Positions 6,160 to 13,259 of a stretch of DNA of 13,708 bases are shown piece by piece. Every line of letters begins with the position of its first letter. The first letter of the stretch is position 1. This DNA is from Acidithiobacillus sp. (lineage in GTDB: Bacteria > Pseudomonadota > Gammaproteobacteria > Acidithiobacillales > Acidithiobacillaceae). The notes beneath the pieces were generated by a model. That model made no database searches and was not told the origin of the DNA. It was given only the letters and a program-made list of their open reading frames with translations. Where the stretch lies: positions 1-13,708 of the forward strand of contig JAPTWR010000031.1 in assembly GCA_028065135.1 (NCBI GenBank), written 5' to 3'. Both the position numbers and the translations under genes were made by a program.

Positions 6160-7526
6160 GCAATCAAGGCCCATACCTTAATCCTCAGCTTATTGAGATC
6201 GGATGGACAATTGCCGAAGCTAAGTTCTTGTATGAAATAACGCTAGGGAAGATGCTCCAACCTGAGCCACGCGATCCAAGTGACCGCCTTGTCCCCTACT
6301 TGCGAGCGGCAAATGTTCAATGGGACCAGGTGTCGCTCGATGATATGGCCTCTATGTATGCTTCCTACAGAGAAGTCATGGGGTGCCGTGTCTCTGAAGG
6401 GGACTTGTTGGTCTGCGAAGGTGGCGAGGTGGGTCGATGTTCTATTATCCGGGGCCAACTGCCAATAGGGCCAACTGCCAATGGGGCCATCATTCAGAAC
6501 TCGCTCCATCGGGTACGTGGGAGAAATGGCAATAGTGTACGCTTTCTTAGCTATTTTTTGCGCCATGTGGCCAATAGCGGCTGGTTTGACGTTCTCTGTA
6601 ATCGGGCTACCATCGCCCACTTCACGGTAGATAAATTTCACGATCTCCCCGTTGTCTATCCACAAAAAAATAAACAGGAGATAATTGCTGATTTTCTCGA
6701 CCGCGAAACCACCCGCATCGACGCCCTGATCGCCAAGAAGACCCGGTTCATCGAACTCCTGCGCGAGAAGCGTCAGGCGCTGATCACCCGGGCCGTCACC
6801 AAGGGGCTGGACCCCAACGTGAAGATGAAGGACTCCGGGGTGGAGTGGCTGGGGGAGGTGCCGGAGCATTGGATAGTCAGCGCATTCAAACGCATAGTTT
6901 CGAGTCCCATAACCGATGGGCCACACGAAACACCGGAATTCCTGGACACCGGCATCCCTTTTGTTTCAGCCGAGGCTGTTTCATCTGGAAGTATCGATTT
7001 CAATAAAATAAGAGGATATATCTCCCACGAGGACCATGCACAATACTCCAAAAAATACAGACCTGAGCTTGGTGATATCTTCATGGTGAAATCTGGCGCA
7101 ACAACGGGTGTTACGGCTATAGTTGAAACTGATATCGATTTCAATATCTGGTCCCCCCTTGCTGTAATTCGGTGTGGCTCGAATGCCTCGCCACGATTTG
7201 TGCTTAATTTTATGCGGTCAAAAAATTTTCAGGAGGCAATAGCTACAAATTGGAGTTTCGGGACGCAGCAGAACATTGGTATGGGTGTTATAGAAGATCT
7301 TGCTGTGTTAGTGCCGCCATTAGATGAGCAGAAAGCTATAGCAACTTTATTAAGCGTTCGAACCGCTAGAATAGATATGCTGACCGCTCAAACCAAGCAA
7401 GGCATGTCTCTGTTGCACGAGCGCCGCTCAGCACTGATTACCGCTGCGGTAACAGGCCTGATAGATGTTCGTCATTTCAGTAATGAATCAATCAATAATC
7501 TGGCCAGTGCAGGAGCTGCGTCATAA
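6156..7526 (+). CDS. hsdS: Type I restriction-modification system, specificity subunit HsdS
   Basis: HsdS recognises the bipartite DNA target and holds HsdM and HsdR together. This 456-residue protein has two half-repeats: TRD1 at about residues 18-170, a central conserved helix at about 172-217 (QEIIADFLDRETTRIDALIA), the spacer KDSGVEWLGEVPEHW at 225-239, TRD2 at about 240-388, and a distal helix at about 389-435 (LDEQKAIATLLSVRTARID). Each TRD carries the usual GDxL/F motif (EGDLLVCEGGEVG and LGDIFMVKSGATTG). The GTG start overlaps the relic's TGA and has GGAGGT 7 nt upstream. TRD1 starts with an unusual MSNQGPYLNPQL in place of the normal leader, pointing to TRD exchange. TRD2 is visibly richer in A/T than the central conserved segment. 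The stop overlaps the next ATG. Confidence 0.93.
   Translation: MSNQGPYLNPQLIEIGWTIAEAKFLYEITLGKMLQPEPRDPSDRLVPYLRAANVQWDQVSLDDMASMYASYREVMGCRVSEGDLLVCEGGEVGRCSIIRGQLPIGPTANGAIIQNSLHRVRGRNGNSVRFLSYFLRHVANSGWFDVLCNRATIAHFTVDKFHDLPVVYPQKNKQEIIADFLDRETTRIDALIAKKTRFIELLREKRQALITRAVTKGLDPNVKMKDSGVEWLGEVPEHWIVSAFKRIVSSPITDGPHETPEFLDTGIPFVSAEAVSSGSIDFNKIRGYISHEDHAQYSKKYRPELGDIFMVKSGATTGVTAIVETDIDFNIWSPLAVIRCGSNASPRFVLNFMRSKNFQEAIATNWSFGTQQNIGMGVIEDLAVLVPPLDEQKAIATLLSVRTARIDMLTAQTKQGMSLLHERRSALITAAVTGLIDVRHFSNESINNLASAGAAS
6452..6489 (+). repeat. 16-bp tandem repeat inside HsdS TRD1
   Basis: The 15-mer gggccaactgccaat occurs at 6452-6466 and again at 6468-6482, a period of 16 bp, followed by the partial copy gggcca at 6484-6489. 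It encodes QLPIGPTANGA in TRD1. Because 16 is not a multiple of three, gain or loss of one unit would shift the hsdS frame. Confidence 0.75.
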
Positions 7527-8536
7527 TGTCACTTACCTACGAAAACAGAATAATAGCTGAGGTTAAGCCAGGCCAATCTCCCATACAGGGAACTTCCGGT
7601 ATTGGTGGTTACATACTAAAGTTGCCTGTTGAGTTCGTTATGCTGCCGTGGGAGATTGATACCCCTAATCATATCAGCTTGGTAACGCTGATCGAGAATC
7701 TGCGCGCAGAGCTATTCTTACAAGATAGATTTATTGGAGAAGCTGTTGCGCATAAAACAGTTATTGGACCTACGTATTCAATCGGTCGTGCACTGCCGAA
7801 ATCCGAGTTTATATGGTTCTCGATAGTTCTAAATCCTATGACCCTAGAAAAAGTCGAGCAGATCAGAGCAGGCGGTAAACTTAATTTGGTGCTTCGTGTG
7901 AACGGTGTTGGGCGGTTGTATGCCATCCAGAATCCAGAAAGCCCATCAAATTCTGCCTTTGCGCTACCGGGAAGCTGTCCACCGGTTGATATCGGTCCCA
8001 GTCTATACCCCCCAATGCATGTGGAGAGCAATGCGCTGTTCCTTATACCACAGAGTACTTGGGTGGAGATCATCCAAGCTATGGGATACGGCAGATCAAT
8101 GCTATACGAAATTCCTTGGGCACAACTTGATGGCGGACAACTGCCCAAGGCGACCGTAGCTTGGGAAAATGCGCAAAAGGCATTTTTTAGAGAGGAATAT
8201 GTCCATTCAGTCGGAGAGTGCCGGAAATGCTGGGAAGCACTTAAACCGACGCTTGGGCATACGTCCGATGTCTGGGCAAAAGCGAAGCTAGGAAAAGATC
8301 AAGTTGCGTCCATATCTGACAGATTTCAATTGGTGTGGGAGAGCGTGAAACATCTTACAAGCTTTACTCACCATATTATTGAGGATGGCCGTTTGGACCA
8401 GGAGACTTACTCACGTGAACAGGCCCGATATATCTTAGGAATGACTGCACTTTGCCTTTCCTTGGCGGGCAAATCTCCTGGCAGTTTGGGTACCCCACCG
8501 CCACTCCGAAAAAAACCAAAATCTGGACAGCCATAA
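7526..8536 (+). CDS. Uncharacterised protein B within the hsd operon (336 aa)
   Basis: Its ATG shares a base with the hsdS stop (TAATG), and AGGAG lies at 7511-7515, so it is translationally coupled to hsdS. The stop is 13 nt before hsdR. The N-terminal ~170 residues are rich in short beta strands with many Pro and Gly (for example WFSIVLNPMTLEKVEQIRAG). A conserved-looking STWVEIIQAMGYGRSMLYEI follows, and then a helical region of about 100 residues containing WENAQKAFFREEYVHSVGEC and a hydrophobic ALCLSLAG helix too short to be a clear membrane anchor. The tail is basic and proline-rich. I do not recognise the family; the helical half resembles small all-helical or HEPN-like folds only in outline. 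Base composition is more A/T-rich than hsdM and hsdR. Position implies an accessory RM role (inference). Confidence 0.85.
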   Translation: MSLTYENRIIAEVKPGQSPIQGTSGIGGYILKLPVEFVMLPWEIDTPNHISLVTLIENLRAELFLQDRFIGEAVAHKTVIGPTYSIGRALPKSEFIWFSIVLNPMTLEKVEQIRAGGKLNLVLRVNGVGRLYAIQNPESPSNSAFALPGSCPPVDIGPSLYPPMHVESNALFLIPQSTWVEIIQAMGYGRSMLYEIPWAQLDGGQLPKATVAWENAQKAFFREEYVHSVGECRKCWEALKPTLGHTSDVWAKAKLGKDQVASISDRFQLVWESVKHLTSFTHHIIEDGRLDQETYSREQARYILGMTALCLSLAGKSPGSLGTPPPLRKKPKSGQP

Positions 8537-8549
8537 CTGGAGTTGTTTG

Positions 8550-11500
8550 ATGCCCGCCATAATCTCCGAAGCCCAATTCGAAACCGAAATCGTCGCCCAC
8601 CTCACCGCCCACTCCGGCTGGTTGGAAGGCCACGATTCCGCCTACGACGCCCATCTTGCCTTGTACTGCGAGGATGCCGTCTCCTGGGTGAAGGAAACCC
8701 AGCCAGAATCCTGGGACAAGTTCAGGTTCAACCATCCTCGCGATGCCGAGGCGGTGTTCTGCAAACGCTTAGCCGAGGAACTGGATCGCAAAGGTACCCT
8801 GCAGGTCCTGCGCAAGGGCTTCAAGGACATCAACGCCACCTTTCGCATGGCCCAGTTTGCTCCTGCCAACGGTCTCAACGAAAAGACCCTGACCGACTAT
8901 GACCGCAACCGCCTGCGCGTGGTTCCCCAGGTCCACTACTCCGAGCATAACCGAAACTCCATCGATCTCGTCTTTTTCGTCAACGGAATTCCGGTTGCCA
9001 CCAGCGAGTTGAAAACCGATACCACCCAGCCTGTCCAGAACGCCATCCGCCAGTACCGCGTGGACCGTCCCCACGTAGACACCCGGACCAAGGCCAAGGA
9101 GCCACTCCTGCAGTTCGGTAAGCGCGCCCTGGTCCACTTTGCGGTGTCCTGCGACGAAGCCTGGATGACCACCCACCTGCAGGGCCCCAAGACCTTCTTC
9201 CTGCCCTTCAACCGCGGCACCGAAGATGGCGGCGCCGGTAATCCGCCCAATCCCCACGGTTATGCCACCTCCTACCTTTGGGAAGACATCCTGCGGAAGG
9301 ATGTCTGGATGCTCCTGCTGGGCAAATATCTGCATGTCGAGCGGAGCGAAAAAGAGGATCCGGCTACCGGCAAGAAGGTCACCCGCGAGATCCTGCTCTT
9401 TCCCCGCTTCCACCAGTTCGATGCCGTGCGCAAAATCCTGGCAGCCACACGGGCGGAAGGCGCTGGCGGCAACTTCCTGGTCCAGCATTCGGCCGGATCC
9501 GGCAAGTCGAACACCATCGGCTGGCTGGCCCATCAGCTCGCCTCCCTACATGATGCTCTGGACCAGAAGATCTTCGATTCGGTGATCGTCATCACTGACC
9601 GCCGGGTGCTCGACTCGCAACTCCAGGATACGATTTACCAGCTCGACCATCAGCACGGCGTAGTTCAGAAAATCGACGAGAACTCCAAGCAGCTTGCCGA
9701 GGCCTTGACGGCAGGCAAGCCCATCATCATCACGACCATCCAGAAGTTCCCCTTCGTGCTGAAGCAGGTCTCGGAACTGGCCGAAAAACGCTTCGGCGTG
9801 GTCATCGATGAGGCGCACTCCTCGCAATCGGGTAAAGCCGCCCACGCCCTGCGGCAGGCATTGTCGACCGGCGTACTGGTTAGCGGAGAGGAAGTAAATT
9901 CCGCCGAGGAAAATGGTGGAGAAGACGAGATCAGTGGCGAGGACGCCGTAGCTACCCTGGTGGCCAGCCGCAAACGCCCCCAGAATCTCAGTTATTTCGC
10001 CTTCACGGCCACGCCAAAGCCCAAGACGATTGAGCTGTTCGGCCGTCGACCGGACCCGTCCCTACCTGCATCTGACGATAACAAGCCGGAAGCATTCCAT
10101 GTCTACTCCATGCGCCAGGCCATCGAGGAAAAATTCATCCTTGACGTGCTCAAGAACTATGTAACCTATTCGGTCTTCTGGAAGTTGGGCCAGGTGGGAG
10201 AGGATAAGGAGGTGGAGGCCGGCAAGGCGAGCAAAGTCATTGCTCGCTATGCAAAGCTGCACCCGACGAATATTAGCCAGAAAGTAGCGATCATCGTCGA
10301 GCATTTCCGTGAGAAGGTCATGCACAAGATCGGCGGCCGGGCCAAGGCGATGGTCGTCACCGACTCCAGACTGGCCGCCGTACGTTACAAGCTGGCTCTC
10401 GACAAATATCTGAAGGCGCAGGGCTACACCGACTGCAAGGCCTTGGTAGCCTACTCTGGGACTATTACCGATGCCGAGAGCGGTGTGGATAAAGTTGGAG
10501 AAGGCGACCTCAATGATCAGCATCAGCGTGATGACCGAATCCAAGAGGATTTTGCGACTGATGAATACCGGGTGCTGCTGGTGGCGAACAAATTCCAGAC
10601 AGGGTTTGATCAACCGTTATTGCACACCATGTATGTCGACAAGAAGCTATCCGGTGTGCTGGCAGTGCAGACGCTTTCCCGGTTGAACCGGACCTGTCTC
10701 GGCAAGGAAGACACCTTCGTCCTGGATTTCGTCAATAAGCCCGAAGATATCCTGGCGGCATTCCTGCCGTACTACAAAACGGCCACGCTTTCCGGCGTCA
10801 GCGATCCCAATATCCCCCATCGGCTCAAAGAGAAGCTGGACGCAGTCGGCGTGTATTTGCTGCTGGAGGTAGAGACCTTCGTCAAGGTCTTGCTGGCCCG
10901 TAACAGCTCTCAGGCGGCCCTGCAGGCCCAGCTCAAACCAGCGGCGGACCGGTATCGGGCACTGGACAAGGAAGAGCAGGAAATCTTCCGCAAGGACCTC
11001 GGAAGCTTTCTGCGCGCGTACGAGTTTCTGTCGCAGATCGTGCCGTACGAAGATCCGGACCTGGAAAAACTGTATCTCTATGGTAAAGGCCTGCTGCCCC
11101 GGCTTGAACAGCCTCAGGATGACGAGGATTTGCATCTGACGGATAACTTGGTGCTGACTCACCTGCGCATTCAAAAGCGCGCTGAGCAGGCTCTGCGGCT
11201 CGAAGGGGAAGAAACGCCGCCCTTGGAACCGATGACCGATGTCGGTACTGGTTTGGGGCATGAGGATATGAGAGCGCTCTTGTCGCAGATCGTGAGCAAG
11301 CTTAACGACCTGTTCAGCGGGGATTTGAGTGACGCCGATCTGATTGGGTATGCCACGCACCTGATCGGTAAGATGACCGAGAACGCGGGATTGCGGGAGC
11401 AGGCCCAGGCGAACGACACGGTGGGCCAGTTCGCCAAGGGCGACTATCGTAAGGTCCTCAAGGATAGCGTGATCGACGCGATGCAGAGCCATCAGCGGAT

Positions 11501-11609
11501 GGCAGAGCAGGCGTTACGACGGGAAGATACCTTTGATGGGTTGGCCGAATTGCTGGTGGAGGCGGTTTACCAGCGGTTACGCGGGGAAGCCTCCGGCCAG
11601 AAGGCCTAA
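8550..11609 (+). CDS. hsdR: Type I restriction-modification system, endonuclease/translocase subunit HsdR
   Basis: HsdR is the motor and nuclease that pulls in unmethylated DNA using ATP and cuts it away from the recognition site. The 1019-residue protein has an N-terminal PD-(D/E)XK nuclease (Asp139, Glu153-Leu-Lys155, in SIDLVFFVNGIPVATSELK). It is followed by a superfamily 2 helicase motor: Walker A AGSGKS at 315-320, DEAH box at 420-423, motif III FTATPK at 485-490, and a motif VI-like LSRLNRT. The C-terminal ~250 residues are helical, as needed to dock on HsdM/HsdS. I chose ATG 8550 because GGAG (8539-8542) stands 7 nt upstream; TTG 8547 is the in-frame alternative. All motifs are intact and the length is normal, so restriction should be functional. 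It is the last gene of the operon. Confidence 0.96.
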   Translation: MPAIISEAQFETEIVAHLTAHSGWLEGHDSAYDAHLALYCEDAVSWVKETQPESWDKFRFNHPRDAEAVFCKRLAEELDRKGTLQVLRKGFKDINATFRMAQFAPANGLNEKTLTDYDRNRLRVVPQVHYSEHNRNSIDLVFFVNGIPVATSELKTDTTQPVQNAIRQYRVDRPHVDTRTKAKEPLLQFGKRALVHFAVSCDEAWMTTHLQGPKTFFLPFNRGTEDGGAGNPPNPHGYATSYLWEDILRKDVWMLLLGKYLHVERSEKEDPATGKKVTREILLFPRFHQFDAVRKILAATRAEGAGGNFLVQHSAGSGKSNTIGWLAHQLASLHDALDQKIFDSVIVITDRRVLDSQLQDTIYQLDHQHGVVQKIDENSKQLAEALTAGKPIIITTIQKFPFVLKQVSELAEKRFGVVIDEAHSSQSGKAAHALRQALSTGVLVSGEEVNSAEENGGEDEISGEDAVATLVASRKRPQNLSYFAFTATPKPKTIELFGRRPDPSLPASDDNKPEAFHVYSMRQAIEEKFILDVLKNYVTYSVFWKLGQVGEDKEVEAGKASKVIARYAKLHPTNISQKVAIIVEHFREKVMHKIGGRAKAMVVTDSRLAAVRYKLALDKYLKAQGYTDCKALVAYSGTITDAESGVDKVGEGDLNDQHQRDDRIQEDFATDEYRVLLVANKFQTGFDQPLLHTMYVDKKLSGVLAVQTLSRLNRTCLGKEDTFVLDFVNKPEDILAAFLPYYKTATLSGVSDPNIPHRLKEKLDAVGVYLLLEVETFVKVLLARNSSQAALQAQLKPAADRYRALDKEEQEIFRKDLGSFLRAYEFLSQIVPYEDPDLEKLYLYGKGLLPRLEQPQDDEDLHLTDNLVLTHLRIQKRAEQALRLEGEETPPLEPMTDVGTGLGHEDMRALLSQIVSKLNDLFSGDLSDADLIGYATHLIGKMTENAGLREQAQANDTVGQFAKGDYRKVLKDSVIDAMQSHQRMAEQALRREDTFDGLAELLVEAVYQRLRGEASGQKA

Positions 11610-11681
11610 CCGGGCCAACCTGCTCAGCGCTGATTGTAGGCATGCAAGTGGACGCTCAGTTTTTCGGCATTGCCTGATCCG

Positions 11682-12704
11682 CTAACTAATACTAGGGGGT
11701 ATGGTGCTCTGCGGGATAAGCGGTTCGCTATTGATTATCATCGGTTGATCTATCCCTACCGGCGGCTTTGTCGGCTGGAGCATAAATTGTTGAGCCATTT
11801 GAGGCATGCCTTGCATTAGAACAGTAGCCACTCCCTTATGGTTCTCGACAATCTTGATCGCAGGAGTTTGCGCGAAGGTATGCATGAAAGCATGATGTAT
11901 CGTAAGGATCAAATCCTGTAAGTAATTGTCAGCTTCAAGTTCTTCTATGTTCAACCCTATTTCCCTGCAACGCCTCATCGAAATGTGCCGTGAATGGGTT
12001 TTTGTTCCAGAATGGTCACTAAGCACCTGGACGACACGCTTGGCTTTAGCTTTGGCATCGGCATCTTGAATAAACATATTTTCCTGAAGCCAGGATTCGA
12101 CCATTTCACGGGACAAATCAATTGCCTGCATACACTCCAGTAGGAAAGTTGGATGATATTTACCGATAATTGCTTGCCAGAGAGGCGCGCTGTGTGGGTC
12201 CTGTTTTATGCTTTCCACAGCCATTTGAAACTCATCAAGCACAGCCTGTGCCGCCACCCCGCCAAATTGAGGATCCACCGGACCAAGGCTGGATTCCTTG
12301 CCCATTAAAATAGACTTTGCCGAACAGGCAATCATGGTTCCAGCCGACATGGATATCTGCGGCACAATAACACGGATATCCTTATTGAACATCGTCCACA
12401 GATAATCAACAAGAGATTCGGTGGCCGATATGCTTCCGCCAGGAGTGTGCAAAATAAGGTCAAGTCCTATCGATCTGTCTAATTTGTGGACCGCCGCCAT
12501 AAATCCGTTTTTGTCATCATCTCCTATGTCCATATTCGGAATTTGCGGAGGCCGTGAGAGCCATCCAGAGTAATATGCGATGACATTACGCTTTGTGTAT
12601 TTATGGAGCTTGGCAAGATAACTTCGCCTTACTAGGTCAACTGATTGTAGGCCGTTAGTCTGTCTACGTCGGATCTGATCAAGGACGGTATTCCAACTGG
12701 GCAT
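11682..12704 (-). CDS. SDH-family Clp-fold serine protease
   Basis: The 340-residue protein belongs to the serine dehydrogenase proteinase (SDH) family, relatives of ClpP and SppA. Seen motifs are LDLILHTPGGSISATESLVD at 81-100, where the Gly-Gly turn forms the oxyanion region, then PQISMSAGTM with Ser120 as likely nucleophile, and SSLGPVDPQFG at 138-148, which is highly characteristic. There is no N-terminal signal peptide or membrane helix, so it probably acts in the cytoplasm. The C-terminal tail is proline-rich and longer than in many relatives. The ATG follows the stop of the upstream 77-aa gene by 2 nt and lacks its own good Shine-Dalgarno, implying coupled translation. It converges on hsdR. 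Its substrate is unknown; proteases of this fold are seen in defence neighbourhoods, but a defence role here is inference. Confidence 0.88.
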   Translation of the reverse strand: MPSWNTVLDQIRRRQTNGLQSVDLVRRSYLAKLHKYTKRNVIAYYSGWLSRPPQIPNMDIGDDDKNGFMAAVHKLDRSIGLDLILHTPGGSISATESLVDYLWTMFNKDIRVIVPQISMSAGTMIACSAKSILMGKESSLGPVDPQFGGVAAQAVLDEFQMAVESIKQDPHSAPLWQAIIGKYHPTFLLECMQAIDLSREMVESWLQENMFIQDADAKAKAKRVVQVLSDHSGTKTHSRHISMRRCREIGLNIEELEADNYLQDLILTIHHAFMHTFAQTPAIKIVENHKGVATVLMQGMPQMAQQFMLQPTKPPVGIDQPMIINSEPLIPQSTIPPSIS

Positions 12705-12706
12705 GA

Positions 12707-12940
12707 CTAGATAGCACTGCTGGTTGTTGACGTGAGGAAGGTGTGGACGTTTGGATCTGTTAATGAAAATCGTTCAAATGGTCCAGCCTGTACAGCTCCA
12801 GGCAAGGGAGTGAACAATTGGTTATACCACTCGACGGACATATCTTTAGACAAGGTCGGTACCCCATCCTTGCCCTTCGAAGCATGGAAGGCGGTTTCCA
12901 ACAGGCTAGGCCCGGACGACAACTTCAAGGTCAGTGGCAT
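12707..12940 (-). CDS. Hypothetical 77-aa protein coupled to the SDH protease
   Basis: The protein starts MPLTLKLSSGPSLLETAFHA and contains SVEWYNQLFTPLPGAVQAGP and NVHTFLTSTTSS. I selected ATG 12940-12938 because GGAGAG stands 7 nt upstream; TTG 12955 is the in-frame alternative (82 aa). The stop TAG lies 2 nt before the protease ATG, the tightest kind of operon arrangement. This suggests the two products work together, for example as protease and adaptor, inhibitor or substrate (inference). It has no membrane segment and I do not recognise a family. A promoter lies just upstream at 12975-13004. Confidence 0.65.
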   Translation of the reverse strand: MPLTLKLSSGPSLLETAFHASKGKDGVPTLSKDMSVEWYNQLFTPLPGAVQAGPFERFSLTDPNVHTFLTSTTSSAI

Positions 12941-12974
12941 TGCAGTTCTCTCCAAAAATGAGACTAGGTAAGTA

Positions 12975-13004
12975 AGTATAGTTATCCATCAGCACAGATG
13001 CCAG
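12975..13004 (-). promoter_or_regulatory. Promoter of the 77-aa gene / SDH protease operon
   Basis: Read on the minus strand, CTGGCA (13004-12999) and TATACT (12980-12975) are 18 bp apart and match the -35 and -10 consensus in four and five of six positions. The ATG at 12940 lies about 35 nt further on. A short palindrome, ggccta-gct-taggcc (13027-13041), lies just upstream and could be an operator. Confidence 0.4.
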
Positions 13005-13077
13005 TCTGGGGACCATAAAAAGCATTGGCCTAGCTTAGGCCTGTTGCCACAATCATGGCCAGGGAGTATGTATTCGC

Positions 13078-13114
13078 TTTGCGTTATGCGACATATAATG
13101 ATACATAGCGCAAA
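13078..13114 (+). promoter_or_regulatory. Promoter -10 inside an operator-like inverted repeat (AbiEi relic)
   Basis: The 11-bp arms TTTGCGTTATG (13078-13088) and CATAGCGCAAA (13104-13114) are inverted repeats matching at 10 of 11 positions. They bracket a perfect TATAAT at 13094-13099; no good -35 is seen. AbiEi antitoxins are known to repress their own promoter by binding inverted repeats there, and an AbiEi-like start lies 10 nt downstream. So this is probably the autoregulatory operator that outlived its gene. Confidence 0.5.
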
Positions 13115-13123
13115 ATGACTGCT

Positions 13124-13259
13124 ATGTCTCCCTATCGTCACTGCCAATTCTTTATCATCCGTGCTCGACGCCGCTGAACGCACCGGCAAGCTCAACCTGC
13201 GCACTGAAGAAATTCGCGCGGCTTTGCCCGGTGTCACTCCGACAGCCTTGCGCCAGGCG
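13124..13259 (+). pseudogene. AbiEi-like type IV antitoxin, N-terminal remnant (frameshifted, truncated)
   Basis: The frame running through 13128-13259 encodes LPIVTANSLSSVLDAAERTG, then KLNLRTEEIRAALPGVTPTA and LRQA. This is the pattern of the N-terminal winged-helix domain of AbiEi family antitoxins (LDxAExTGxLxxxTxEIRxxLPxxTPxALRQALxRQ). The frame lacks a start codon. ATG 13124 (or 13115) is in another frame, and removing one C from the CCC run at 13130-13132 would join it to the conserved frame as MSPIVTANS, so a single-base insertion is likely. Similarity ends at LRQA, where unrelated sequence begins; the frame then runs to TAA 13302-13304. No toxin AbiEii follows. The gene is dead, but its promoter region is intact. 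Confidence 0.5.

Noticed and set aside
5300..6163. Long minus-strand frame (287 aa) opposite protein A
   Set aside because: Low-quality, Cys/His/Arg-rich sequence with no start signal, while the plus-strand frame has coupled starts and a strong ribosome binding site.
6664..6670. Run of seven A residues in hsdS as a phase-variation tract
   Set aside because: Seven A residues in a Lys-Asn-Lys context within an A/T-rich segment is unremarkable and too short to argue for regulated slippage.
8769..11492. Minus-strand frames of 254 and 281 aa opposite hsdR
   Set aside because: Both are antisense shadows of hsdR, whose motifs are all intact on the plus strand.
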